Origin: Flavonifractor sp. An10 | Lineage (GTDB): Bacteria > Bacillota > Clostridia > Oscillospirales > Oscillospiraceae | Assembly: GCF_002161215.1 (NCBI RefSeq) | Contig: NZ_NFMB01000008.1 | Span: forward strand, 62,001 to 126,000 | Direction of reading: 5' to 3' | DNA: 64,000 bases | Shown: in pieces, positions 15,312-23,584 of the stretch | Layout: the number at the start of each line of letters is the position of its first letter | Position numbering within the stretch: position 1 is the stretch's first letter | The notes under the pieces: generated by a model | What the model was told of the DNA's origin: nothing | Databases searched by the model: none | The model's input: only the letters and a program-made list of their open reading frames with translations | Made by a program: the position numbers and the translations under genes

Positions 15312-17078
15312 ATGAGCGAAGAGAACAAAAACAACGAATTTTCCTTTGAGAACCCCGAATACCGCCAGACCTACTGGCACACCTGCTCCCACATCATGGC
15401 CCAGGCGGTGAAGCGCCTGTGGCCGGAGGTGAAGCTGGCCATCGGCCCCTCCATCGACGAGGGCTGGTACTACGACATGGACGCCCCCTTCGCCTTCACG
15501 CCGGAGCACCTGGAGCAGATCGAGGCGGAGATGCGCAAGATCTGCAAGGAGAAGCTGAAGCTGGAGCGGTTTGAGCTGCCCCGGGACGAGGCCCTGAAGT
15601 TCATGGAGGAGAAGGGCGAGCCCTTCAAGGTGGAGCTGATCAACGACCTACCCGAGGACGCCCACATCTCCTTCTACAAGCAGGGGGAGTTCACCGACCT
15701 GTGCGCCGGCCCCCATCTGGACTCCACCGGCCGGGTGAAGGGCAACGCCCTGAAGCTCACCGCCTGCAACGCCGCCTACTGGCGGGGCGACTCCAACCGG
15801 GAGACCCTGCAGCGCATCTACGGCATCGCCTTCCCCAAGAAGGACGAGCTGGACGCGTACCTCCAGCGCATTGAGGAGGCCAAGAAGCGGGATCACCGCA
15901 AGCTGGGCCGTGAACTGGGCCTGTTCATGCTGCGGGACGAGGGCCCCGGCTTCCCCTTCTTCCTGCCCAAGGGCATGGTGCTGAAGAACACCCTGCTGGA
16001 CTACTGGCGGCAGGTGCACAAGAAGTACGGCTATGTGGAGATCTCCACCCCCATCATCCTCAACCGCCAGCTGTGGGAGCGCTCCGGCCACTGGGATCAC
16101 TATAAGCAGAACATGTACACCACCGTCATTGACGACGAGGACTACGCCATCAAGCCCATGAACTGCCCCGGCGGCATGCTGGTCTACGCCAGCGAGCCCC
16201 ACTCCTACCGGGAGCTGCCCCTGCGGGTGGGCGAGATCGGCCTGGTTCACCGGCACGAGCTGTCCGGCGCCCTCCACGGCCTGTTCCGGGTGCGCTGCTT
16301 CAACCAGGACGACGCCCACATCTTCATGACCCCGGATCAGCTGAAAGACGTGATCCAGGAGACCGTCCGCCTGTTTGACGAGGTGTACTCCACCTTCGGC
16401 CTGACCTACACCATTGAGCTGTCCACCATGCCCGAGGATCACATCGGCACTGTGGAGCAGTGGGAGCACAACCAGGACATCCTGAAGAACGCCATCACCG
16501 ACATGGGCAAGGAGTTCGTCATCAACGAGGGCGACGGCGCCTTCTACGGCCCCAAGCTGGACTTCCATCTGGCCGACTCCCTGGGCCGCACCTGGCAGTG
16601 CGGCACCATTCAGCTGGACTCCCAGCTGCCCGAGCGGTTCGAGCTGGAGTACACCGGCGAGGACGGCGAGAAGCACCGCCCCGTCATGATCCACCGGGTG
16701 GTGCTGGGCTCCATCGAGCGGTTCATCGGCGTGATCACCGAGCACTTCGCCGGCGCCTTCCCCGCCTGGCTGGCCCCCGTGCAGGTGAAGGTGCTCCCCG
16801 TCACTGACCGGGCCGCTGAGTACGCCGACTCCGTGGCCGCCCAGCTGGACGCGCAGGGCTTCCGGGTGGAGGTGGATCACCGCAGCGAGAAGATCGGCAA
16901 GAAGATCCGCGAGGCCACCCTGGAGAAGATCCCCTACATGCTGGTGGTGGGCGACCGGGACATGGAGAACGGCACCGTCTCCCCCCGCCGCCGCTCCGGC
17001 GAGGATCTGGGCGCCATGGCCCTGGCCGACTTCGCCGCCATGCTGAAGGAAGAAGTGGACACCAAGGCCATCCGGTAA
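15312..17078 (+). CDS. thrS: Threonyl-tRNA synthetase, TGS-less
   Basis: 588 residues. It charges tRNA-Thr. The protein begins directly with the editing domain (YWHTCSHIMAQAVKRLWP, HxxxH at about 22-27; CAGPHLDSTG later). The class II catalytic core follows (motif 2 region VHRHELSGALHGLFRVRCFNQDDAHIF; zinc ligands Cys in MNCPGGM and His residues) and then the C-terminal anticodon-binding domain (VKVLPVTDRAAEYA onward). The usual ~60-residue N-terminal TGS domain is absent; the AGGAGG 6 nt before the ATG and the upstream leader rule out a missed extension. Expression is controlled by the T-box. Confidence 0.96.
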   Translation: MSEENKNNEFSFENPEYRQTYWHTCSHIMAQAVKRLWPEVKLAIGPSIDEGWYYDMDAPFAFTPEHLEQIEAEMRKICKEKLKLERFELPRDEALKFMEEKGEPFKVELINDLPEDAHISFYKQGEFTDLCAGPHLDSTGRVKGNALKLTACNAAYWRGDSNRETLQRIYGIAFPKKDELDAYLQRIEEAKKRDHRKLGRELGLFMLRDEGPGFPFFLPKGMVLKNTLLDYWRQVHKKYGYVEISTPIILNRQLWERSGHWDHYKQNMYTTVIDDEDYAIKPMNCPGGMLVYASEPHSYRELPLRVGEIGLVHRHELSGALHGLFRVRCFNQDDAHIFMTPDQLKDVIQETVRLFDEVYSTFGLTYTIELSTMPEDHIGTVEQWEHNQDILKNAITDMGKEFVINEGDGAFYGPKLDFHLADSLGRTWQCGTIQLDSQLPERFELEYTGEDGEKHRPVMIHRVVLGSIERFIGVITEHFAGAFPAWLAPVQVKVLPVTDRAAEYADSVAAQLDAQGFRVEVDHRSEKIGKKIREATLEKIPYMLVVGDRDMENGTVSPRRRSGEDLGAMALADFAAMLKEEVDTKAIR

Positions 17079-17092
17079 TCCATTGTTGCAGA

Positions 17093-17126
17093 GCCTGGGC
17101 CGCCCTGTTGGGCGGCCCAGGCTTTT
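17093..17126 (+). terminator. Intrinsic terminator of thrS
   Basis: GCCTGGGCCGCCC and its perfect complement around a TGTT loop, followed by TTTT, 15 nt after the thrS stop. Confidence 0.85.
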
Positions 17127-17187
17127 CTGCATTTCATGGGGGAAAGCCGGCTCAGGCATACATTTCGACAAACTTCTAAATATCTGA

Positions 17188-17238
17188 TTGACAGGCTCCC
17201 GGCCGTATGCTATCCTTTATTTAGATAAATATCTAAAT
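17188..17238 (+). promoter_or_regulatory. Promoter and probable SdpR operator
   Basis: TTGACA (17188-17193), 17 bp, TATCCT (17211-17216) form a promoter. Immediately downstream, ATTTAGATAAATATCTAAAT (17219-17238) is an almost perfect inverted repeat (arms TTTAGATA/TATCTAAA). A half-similar CTAAATATCT lies at 17176-17185 ahead of the -35. This is the expected layout for autorepression by the ArsR-type protein encoded next. Confidence 0.8.
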
Positions 17239-17256
17239 GAAAGGAGGGCGGCCGCT

Positions 17257-17562
17257 GTGGGCTTTCAGGAGACCTTCAAGGCCCTCAGCGACCCCACCCG
17301 CCGGGAGATCCTCCGGCTGCTGCGGGACCGGGCCAAGACCGCCGGGGAGATCGGCTCCCATTTCGATATGACCGGGGCCACCATCTCCCACCACCTGTCT
17401 GTACTGCGGGAGGCGGGGCTCATCTCCGACCGGCGGCAGGGGAAATATATCTATTACGAACTCAACCTGTCCGTGCTGGATGAGCTCACCGGCTGGATCG
17501 CCAGCCTGCGGGGAGGCCCACCTGGCGGCGGGGACCCAGGCGGTCCGCCTGGCATGACGTGA
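17257..17562 (+). CDS. ArsR/SdpR-family autorepressor
   Basis: 101 residues, a winged helix-turn-helix of the ArsR family. FKALSDPTRREILRLLRDRAK leads into the recognition region (MTGATISHHLSVLREAGLIS) and the wing (RRQGKYIYYELN). The start is GTG at 17257, 9 nt after AAAGGAGG; longer in-frame versions would begin upstream of the operator. The gene stops 15 nt before sdpI. As in the B. subtilis sdpRI pair it probably represses its own operon. A poly-Gly/Pro tail follows the domain. Confidence 0.88.
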   Translation: MGFQETFKALSDPTRREILRLLRDRAKTAGEIGSHFDMTGATISHHLSVLREAGLISDRRQGKYIYYELNLSVLDELTGWIASLRGGPPGGGDPGGPPGMT

Positions 17563-17577
17563 AAGGAGGCTGCGCCT

Positions 17578-18195
17578 ATGAAACGGAGAAAGTATCCACT
17601 CCCGCTGTGGCTCCTGGCCCTGTGGCCCCTGGTGCTGGTGGCGATGTACTATCACCTTTCCCTCCGCTGGGGCAGCGGGGAAACGGGCGTCAATGCCTGG
17701 CTGTGGCTCCTGGCGGTCCCGGGGCCGATGCTGGCCCTGCTGCCCCGGCTTGGCCGGGGCAGGCTCCGCAGCCGCCTTGAGACCGCCGCCCTGGTTCTCC
17801 TGCTCCTCCTGGACGTGTGCACTACTGCCCTGACCGCGGGCCTGTTCCGGCCCGACGAGATCGCCTGGGCCCGGATGGGCATTGCCCTGATCGGCCTGCT
17901 GTACCTGTCCCTAGGCTGCGAGGAGGGCAAGTGGAAGCCCAACGAGTACATGGGCATCCGAACCCGCTGGACCCTGACCGACCCGGACGTGTGGAACCGC
18001 ACCCAGCGGCTGTCGGGCAGGCTGTCCTTCGTCTCGGGCCTGCTGATCCTCCTCTCCTCCCTCCTGATGGGGGCGATCGTCATCATCTTCCTGTTGTTCC
18101 TCTGTTCCGTCCTCTGCATTGCGGTGCCTGCGGTCATGAGCCGGGTGTGGTACAAGCGCCTGCATCCCCCCGGCGGCCCGCCGCCCGACGCCTGA
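17578..18195 (+). CDS. SdpI-family membrane protein (immunity/sensor)
   Basis: 205 residues with about six membrane segments. It has an N-terminal DUF1648-like pair, then the SdpI hallmark NEYMGIRTRWTLTDPDVWNR (~residues 120-140) followed by TQRLSGRLSF. In Bacillus SdpI confers immunity to the SdpC cannibalism toxin and sequesters SdpR at the membrane. No sdpABC toxin genes lie nearby, so here the pair may respond to a foreign peptide or to envelope stress. It is co-transcribed with the repressor and followed by a terminator. Confidence 0.88.
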   Translation: MKRRKYPLPLWLLALWPLVLVAMYYHLSLRWGSGETGVNAWLWLLAVPGPMLALLPRLGRGRLRSRLETAALVLLLLLDVCTTALTAGLFRPDEIAWARMGIALIGLLYLSLGCEEGKWKPNEYMGIRTRWTLTDPDVWNRTQRLSGRLSFVSGLLILLSSLLMGAIVIIFLLFLCSVLCIAVPAVMSRVWYKRLHPPGGPPPDA

Positions 18196-18214
18196 AAAAT
18201 TTCCTCTGTCCTGG

Positions 18215-18243
18215 GGGGCGCCTGCGCAGGCGCCCCTATTTTT
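18215..18243 (+). terminator. Intrinsic terminator of sdpRI operon
   Basis: Perfect 22-nt palindrome GGGGCGCCTGC/GCAGGCGCCCC followed by TATTTTTC, ~20 nt after the sdpI stop. Confidence 0.8.
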
Positions 18244-18396
18244 CAAAGAAAAAGGAGGGGGAAAGGGTACCGGGGGTTGCTTTTCCACCGGCCCCCCTAA
18301 ACGGGAGTTCATGGCGGCGGTGCCCTGCCTCTGAAATACCAAGACAGCCGCAGCATCCGTTTATGGGGCGCACCGAGTCGTCGTGCCCCGCGCCTC

Positions 18397-18425
18397 TTGC
18401 AGCACCTTCCAAAAAGTGCTATGAT
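18397..18425 (+). promoter_or_regulatory. Sigma-A promoter of the GDPD gene
   Basis: TTGCAG (18397-18402), 17 bp, TATGAT (18420-18425). A start near 18432 excludes the upstream in-frame ATG at 18421 and supports the GTG at 18460. Confidence 0.7.
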
Positions 18426-18459
18426 TCGTGTTTGGATTTTGTGTTGTGAGGTGGCGCGT

Positions 18460-20310
18460 GTGAAGCTGAGAAACGCCGTGTGGAGCGTGCTGAAATTCGA
18501 ACTGCTGTGGAAGCTGGTGACCCTGGTGGTCATCAGCCCGCTGCTGCGGGAGATCTACCAGACCTATGTGTCGTCGGTGGGGATCTCCTTCAACGCGGAT
18601 GTGCTGGGTACCTTCCTGAACCTGAAGGGCGCCTTGATCTTCCTGGCCCTGTTCTTCGCCGCCGGGCTGCTGGCCTTCTATGAGCTGAGCGTGGTCATCC
18701 GCCTGGTGGCCCTCGCCCGCCAGGGGGAGGAGGTCGCCGTGCGCCGGGTGATGAAGCAGGCCCTGTGGGCCCTGGGTGCCATGAAGGGCTGGTCTGTGGT
18801 GCCAAGCTCCCTGTACTATCTGCTGCTCCTCCCCCTGGCCCAAACGGTGTACCTCCACTCCCTGGTGCCCGCCATCACCATTCCCTGGTTCATCCTGGGG
18901 GAGATGATCAACACCGCCGTCGGCACGGCGGGGGTCATCGCCATCTACGCCGCCTATTACGGGGCCCACTTCCTGCTGTTCTTCGTCCCCATCTTTATGG
19001 CCCTGCGGCGGGAGAGGTTCGGGCAGGCGGCCCGGAGCAGCGTGGGCTGCCTGCGGCGCATGGGCTGGAAGCGGCTGGCGGTGCTGGCGGGAGGGCTTCT
19101 CCTGTGGATGCAGGCCGACTCGGAGCTGGCCCGGTACTGGCGGCGCAACGTACTGGAGCCCGGGGACTTTGACCGGTTTTTCCTGAAATATCTGGTGTAC
19201 TCCGAGGCCTTCCGCATCGATCTGCTCTACTGGCTGGTCACCACGCTGCTCCACACCGTGCTGATGGCCGCCTTCCTCTATCTGGTTCTGTCCTGGATCC
19301 TGTCCCGGGAGAACCTGGCGATTCCGGCGGAGGCCCCGTGGAGCGAGGACAGCCGCACCATCCTGGCCATCTGGTCGAAGCGGTGGGCCCGCTTCAAGGC
19401 GGCTGTCCGGGCCCGCTGGGCCAAACGGCGCTGGAAGGCCGTGTCCGCTGCGGTGTGCGCCCTGCTGGCCGGCTACCTGGTCATCAACTGCTACCAGCCG
19501 CCGCTGCTCCACGCCCCCATCGTCATGGGCCACCGGGGCAGCATCTACGGCGTGGAGAACACCCTGCCGGCGGTGGAGGCGGCGGCGGACATGGGGGCCG
19601 ACTACGCGGAGGTGGACATCCAGCTTACCGCCGACGGCGTGCCCGTGGCCTTCCACGACGGAAGCCTCCTGCGGCTGGCGGGGCGGATGGAGAGCGTGTC
19701 CGCCCTGACCTGGGAGGAGCTGCGCGCCCTGCCCCTCCACGACGCCTCCAGCTATCAGGACACCGGATACATCGCCTCCCTGGAGGAGCTCATCCGGTTC
19801 TGCCAGGCCGATGAGAGCGGCATGGGCCTGCTCATCGAGCTCAAGCCGGAGGCCGGCCAGGGGGAGGCCCTGGCCCGGGCCATCCTGGAGGTGGTGGAGG
19901 CCCATGACTTCGGGGAGCGGGCCATCTTCATGTCCCTGGACTACCCCTGCCTCACCACCATCCACGAGACCCACCCGGAGTGGTGGGTGGGCTACTGCGC
20001 CTACGCCAGCGCCGGGGATCTGGACGAGACCATCTGGCAGTACGACATCGACTTCCTGGCGGTGGAGGAGAGCCTGGTGAGCAACCGCCTGGTGGCCCAG
20101 GCCCGGGAGCTGGGCCTGCCGGTCTACGTGTGGACGGTATACGATACGGATAAGATGGAGCAGTATCTGCAGATGGGCGTCACCGGCCTCATCAGCGACT
20201 GGCCGGATCTGGCCGCCGGGGTGGTGGAGGAATACAACGCCTCCCACGGCACCGGCCGGTACCTCTGGCAGGGGGAGGGCCTCCCCGCAGGGGAGATGGC
20301 CGCCGCCTGA
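18460..20310 (+). CDS. Membrane-anchored glycerophosphodiester phosphodiesterase
   Basis: 616 residues. The first ~350 residues form a multi-helix membrane domain of the GPDPase_memb type. A cytosolic or exterior GDPD barrel follows, with the signature IVMGHRGSIYGVENT (catalytic His-Arg), ADYAEVDIQLTADGVPVAFHD (metal-binding Glu-x-Asp and second His) and LLIELKPE. It hydrolyses glycerophosphodiesters, or lipoteichoic/glycolipid headgroups, to glycerol-3-phosphate and an alcohol. The GTG start is chosen because GAGGTG lies 6 nt before it and the promoter overlaps the earlier ATG. Confidence 0.92.
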   Translation: MKLRNAVWSVLKFELLWKLVTLVVISPLLREIYQTYVSSVGISFNADVLGTFLNLKGALIFLALFFAAGLLAFYELSVVIRLVALARQGEEVAVRRVMKQALWALGAMKGWSVVPSSLYYLLLLPLAQTVYLHSLVPAITIPWFILGEMINTAVGTAGVIAIYAAYYGAHFLLFFVPIFMALRRERFGQAARSSVGCLRRMGWKRLAVLAGGLLLWMQADSELARYWRRNVLEPGDFDRFFLKYLVYSEAFRIDLLYWLVTTLLHTVLMAAFLYLVLSWILSRENLAIPAEAPWSEDSRTILAIWSKRWARFKAAVRARWAKRRWKAVSAAVCALLAGYLVINCYQPPLLHAPIVMGHRGSIYGVENTLPAVEAAADMGADYAEVDIQLTADGVPVAFHDGSLLRLAGRMESVSALTWEELRALPLHDASSYQDTGYIASLEELIRFCQADESGMGLLIELKPEAGQGEALARAILEVVEAHDFGERAIFMSLDYPCLTTIHETHPEWWVGYCAYASAGDLDETIWQYDIDFLAVEESLVSNRLVAQARELGLPVYVWTVYDTDKMEQYLQMGVTGLISDWPDLAAGVVEEYNASHGTGRYLWQGEGLPAGEMAAA

Positions 20311-20324
20311 GGCTCCGCAGGGGG

Positions 20325-20353
20325 TGGACTTTTCCACCTGCCCATGCTACAAT
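20325..20353 (+). promoter_or_regulatory. Probable promoter of the lysO-like gene
   Basis: TGGACT (20325-20330), 17 bp, TACAAT (20348-20353), about 40 nt before the ATG. Confidence 0.6.
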
Positions 20354-20392
20354 GTGGAGGCCCCTAATTATCATAAAAAAGGATGGATCACT

Positions 20393-21367
20393 ATGGGAAC
20401 TACCCTCGGCACCCTGAGCAATCTGGCGATCTACATCGGTCTTGTTGTCCTCGGCGCGTTTCTGGGCTCCCGGAAGGCCCTGCGCAGCCGCCCCCTGGTG
20501 TGGGTGAGCAAGCTCCAGTTCGTGGCCCTCATGATCCTGATTGTCACCCTGGGCGTGAACCTGGGCGCCAATGACGAGGTGGTCTCCTCCCTGGGGGAGA
20601 TCGGCCTGTCCGCCCTGGTGATCACCGTGTTCGCCATGGCGGGCTCCCTGGTCGCCCTCACCCTGCTGCGGCGGTTTGTCCTCAAGCTGGATCGCTACGG
20701 CCTGCCCCGGGGCAGCGAGGCGGCCCGGGAGGAGGAGGCCCACCAGGCCGGCAAGGCGGACAACTCCCTGACCCTGTGGATCGTCATCGCCGTGGTGCTG
20801 GGCATGCTGGCCGGCCGCTTCGTCCTGCCCGCCGCCGTCACCGTCCACTGCGGCACGATCATCAACTTCGGCCTCTACCTGCTGCTGTTCATGGTGGGCA
20901 TGGACATGGGCAAGCAGGGCACCTTCCTCAGCGACGTGAAGACCGCCGGGTTCCAGGTGCTGCTGGTGCCCGTTGCGGTCTGCCTGGGCTCCCTGGTGTG
21001 CGCGGCCATTGCGGGGCTCTTCCTCCCCCTGGGGATCAAGGACTCCATGGCCGCCGCCTCCGGCATGGGGTGGTACTCCCTGGCCCCCACCCTGCTGGCC
21101 CCCTACTCCCTGTCGGTGTCCGCCGTGGCCTTCCTGTCCAATGTGATGCGGGAGATCTTCTCCATCATCTCCATCCCCTTTGTGGCCAAGTACATCGGCT
21201 ATGTGGAGTGCGCCTCCCTCCCTGGCGCGGCGGCCATGGACACGGTGCTCCCCGTGGTGGTGGGCGCCACCCATGAGCGCATCACCATCTACTCCTTCAC
21301 CTCCGGCGTGGTGCTCTCCCTGGCGGTGCCCATCCTGGTGCCCGCCATCGTGGCCATCCCCTTCTGA
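20393..21367 (+). CDS. LysO-family (DUF340) amino acid exporter
   Basis: 324 residues, about eight to nine membrane helices. It has the two LysO halves: an N-terminal repeat (LGAFLGSRKALRSRPLVWVSKLQ, LILIVTLGVNLGANDEVV) and the conserved C-terminal stretch with MAAASGMGWYSLAPTLL and LSNVMREIFSIISIPFVAKYIG. In E. coli LysO exports L-lysine and toxic analogues; the specificity here is inferred from family. ATG at 20393 sits 10 nt after AAAAAGGAT. The CYTH gene begins 10 nt after its stop, so the two are co-transcribed. Confidence 0.88.
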   Translation: MGTTLGTLSNLAIYIGLVVLGAFLGSRKALRSRPLVWVSKLQFVALMILIVTLGVNLGANDEVVSSLGEIGLSALVITVFAMAGSLVALTLLRRFVLKLDRYGLPRGSEAAREEEAHQAGKADNSLTLWIVIAVVLGMLAGRFVLPAAVTVHCGTIINFGLYLLLFMVGMDMGKQGTFLSDVKTAGFQVLLVPVAVCLGSLVCAAIAGLFLPLGIKDSMAAASGMGWYSLAPTLLAPYSLSVSAVAFLSNVMREIFSIISIPFVAKYIGYVECASLPGAAAMDTVLPVVVGATHERITIYSFTSGVVLSLAVPILVPAIVAIPF

Positions 21368-21377
21368 GGCGGCGCCC

Positions 21378-21863
21378 ATGGAGATTGAACGCCGCTGGCT
21401 GGTAAACGGCTGGCCGGAGGGAACCCCCGCCCAAGTCTGGCACATGGCTCAGGGCTATTTCGCCGTCTGCCCCGCCGTGCGCATCCGCCGGGAGGCCCTG
21501 GCGGGCGGGCCGGTACAGTATGTCCTCTGCTTCAAGGGCAAGGGCGGCCTGGTGCGTGAGGAGATTGAGCTGCCGGTGGAGGAGAAGGAATACGCCCGGC
21601 TGATCACCCTGCTCTCCGGCCCCATGATCGAAAAAGAGCAGCGCCGCTATCCCCTCCCCGGCGGCCTCACCCTGGAGGTCAACTCGGTGGATCCGGCACT
21701 GGAGACCGGCTTCTTCTACGCCGAGGTGGAGTTCCCCGACGAGGACGCCGCCCGCTCCTGGGCCCCGCCTGGGGCGTGGGCCGCCTACCTGTCCCGCGAG
21801 ACCACCGGGCAGCCCGGCGAGAGCATGGCCGCCTACTGGGCCCGCACCCGGCCACAGCCGTGA
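21378..21863 (+). CDS. CYTH-domain protein
   Basis: 161 residues, one CYTH triphosphate-tunnel domain. It opens MEIERRWLV, the ExExR/K-type signature, followed by strands with VRIRRE, YVLCFKGKGGLVREEIE and LTLEVNSV-type alternating charged residues that line the tunnel. Family members hydrolyse inorganic triphosphate or other triphosphates, or act as adenylate cyclase IV; bacterial single-domain proteins like this are most often tripolyphosphatases. It lies directly downstream of the LysO-like exporter. No CHAD domain is fused. Confidence 0.85.
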   Translation: MEIERRWLVNGWPEGTPAQVWHMAQGYFAVCPAVRIRREALAGGPVQYVLCFKGKGGLVREEIELPVEEKEYARLITLLSGPMIEKEQRRYPLPGGLTLEVNSVDPALETGFFYAEVEFPDEDAARSWAPPGAWAAYLSRETTGQPGESMAAYWARTRPQP

Positions 21864-22120
21864 GCGGGGCCCGTCCGGCCTGCGCAGAAACTTGACCGAC
21901 TCTTTACACGAACACGGTGGAGCGCCCCGGCCGCCGCCTTTATACTGGAGGCAGATGCCGCGGTGCATCGGTTGGGAGCGGTTGGATGGAGCGGAGCAGC
22001 GGACGGCCCGGAACAGAATATTATGTCCTTTTCATCAGCGCCGGCTTGCGCCCTTACAGGGCGGGCCGGCGCTGATTTTCCGTCCTCCCGCCCACACCAA
22101 ACAGAAAGGCTGGAGCGATC
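21864..22120 (+). promoter_or_regulatory. phoH leader with long hairpin (possible attenuator)
   Basis: A -10-like TATACT lies at 21941-21946 with a weak -35. The leader then holds a 12-bp perfect inverted repeat (ATCAGCGCCGGC at 22034-22045 and its complement at 22065-22076), with an inner GCCC/GGGC stem, ending in TTTT (22076-22079). This looks like an intrinsic terminator ~40 nt ahead of the phoH-like start, so attenuation or a ~130-nt separate RNA is possible. I do not recognise a known riboswitch class. Confidence 0.5.
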
Positions 22121-23491
22121 ATGCAGAAAACCTATGTGCTGGACACCAACGTACTCACCCAGGCCCCCTACGCCCTGGAGTCCTTTGAGGACAACCACAT
22201 TGTGCTGCCCCTGGTGGTGCTGAAGGAGCTTGACCGCCTGAAGGGGGCGGAGGGCGAGCAGGGCGGCAACGCCCGGCAGGTGATCCGCTTTCTGGAGGGG
22301 CTGCGCCTGCGGGGCAGCCTGGTGGACGGGGTGCCCCTGGCCGGGGGCGGCACGCTGCGGCTGGAGGTCAACCACGTGGACGTCCCGCTCCCCCGGGGGC
22401 TGTCGCCCTACAGCCGGGAGGGCCGTATCCTGAAGGTGTGCCGGGGCCTGCTGGATGAGGGGATCCCCGCCGTCCTGGTCACCCGGGACATCGTCTCCCG
22501 CATCCAGGCCCAGATGATGGGGGTGCCGGCGGAGGACTTTACCACCGACCGCATGCCTGACGACGGGCGGCCCTACACCGGCCGGGCGGACGCCTACGTG
22601 CCCGACGCCCTGTTCTCCGGCTTCAAGAAAAAGGGGATCCCGGCGCAGGCGCTCTATGCCGCGGACGAGTCCGGGCGGCAGCTCCCCCTGGCCCTGACGG
22701 AAAACCAGTTTGTGGTTCTGCACTCGGACACCGCGGAAAAGAAGACCCTGCTGGGCCGGATCCGGGACGGCATGGCCGTGCCGCTGCGCCGCGGCGGCGC
22801 GCGCCCCTTTGGCGTCCGGCCCCGCAGCGTGGGGCAGCAGTTCCTGCAGGAGGCCCTGCTCCTCCCCGCCGAAGAGGCACCCCTCACCATCGTCCAGGGG
22901 CCGGCCGGCACGGCCAAGACCTTTTACGCCCTGGCCGCGGGGCTGGAGCTGGTGCTGGAGGCGGAGGAGCGGCAGTACCGGAAGATTCTGGTGTGCCGGC
23001 CCAACGCCCAGTTTGACCAGGACATCGGCTTCCTCCCGGGCAGTGAGCAGGACAAGATTTCCCCCCTCCTGCGGCCCGTGGTGGATAACCTGGAGATCCT
23101 CCTGGATCTGGAGGGCCGGAAGGAAAAGCGCAGCGAGGAGGAGCTGCGCGGCCGCATCGACTATCTCTTTGACACCGGCGTGATCACCGCAGAGGCCATG
23201 AACTTCATGCGGGGCCGCTCCATCACCGACACCTGGCTTATCATCGACGAGGCCCAGAACCTCACCCCCCGCCAGGTGAAGGGCATTGTCACCCGGGTGG
23301 GGAGGGGAACCAAGGTGGTGCTGCTGGGGGATCCGGCCCAGATCGACCATCCGCTGCTGGATGAGCGCAGCAACGGCCTGACCTACGCCAGCCAGCGCAT
23401 GAAGGGCAGCCCGCTGTGCGTCCAGCTCACCATGCTTCCGGACGAGTGTGAGCGCTCCGCCCTGGCCCTGGACGCGGCCATGCGGATGTAG
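22121..23491 (+). CDS. PIN-PhoH fusion ATPase (YlaK-type)
   Basis: 456 residues. The N-terminal PIN domain (about 1-150) starts KTYVLDTNVLTQ and has VVLKELDRLK and DAYVPD-type acidic positions expected of a metal-dependent RNase. The C-terminal PhoH domain has Walker A GPAGTAKT (~residues 265-272), Walker B WLIIDEAQNLTP and VVLLGDPAQID. PhoH2-type proteins couple ATP-driven RNA unwinding to PIN cleavage. AGAAAGG precedes the ATG at ~13 nt. Possible role: RNA quality control; conditions unknown. Confidence 0.92.
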   Translation: MQKTYVLDTNVLTQAPYALESFEDNHIVLPLVVLKELDRLKGAEGEQGGNARQVIRFLEGLRLRGSLVDGVPLAGGGTLRLEVNHVDVPLPRGLSPYSREGRILKVCRGLLDEGIPAVLVTRDIVSRIQAQMMGVPAEDFTTDRMPDDGRPYTGRADAYVPDALFSGFKKKGIPAQALYAADESGRQLPLALTENQFVVLHSDTAEKKTLLGRIRDGMAVPLRRGGARPFGVRPRSVGQQFLQEALLLPAEEAPLTIVQGPAGTAKTFYALAAGLELVLEAEERQYRKILVCRPNAQFDQDIGFLPGSEQDKISPLLRPVVDNLEILLDLEGRKEKRSEEELRGRIDYLFDTGVITAEAMNFMRGRSITDTWLIIDEAQNLTPRQVKGIVTRVGRGTKVVLLGDPAQIDHPLLDERSNGLTYASQRMKGSPLCVQLTMLPDECERSALALDAAMRM

Positions 23492-23523
23492 GACGGGACG
23501 GCCCGGGCGCCGCCGGGCGCGGA

Positions 23524-23558
23524 CAAAAGCCTGCCGGCGTCCGGGGACGCCGGCAGGC
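23524..23558 (-). terminator. Terminator of coaBC
   Basis: GCCTGCCGGCGTCC with facing arm; the minus strand continues into TTTTGTCC, 27 nt beyond the coaBC stop. The plus strand lacks a T run, so its value for the phoH-like gene is doubtful. Confidence 0.7.
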
Positions 23559-23584
23559 CTGTGTCCGAGATATACGGGGCGGGC

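Noticed and set aside
18397-18459. Upstream in-frame starts for the GDPD gene
   Set aside because: They overlap the TTGCAG/TATGAT promoter; the GTG at 18460 has the ribosome-binding site.
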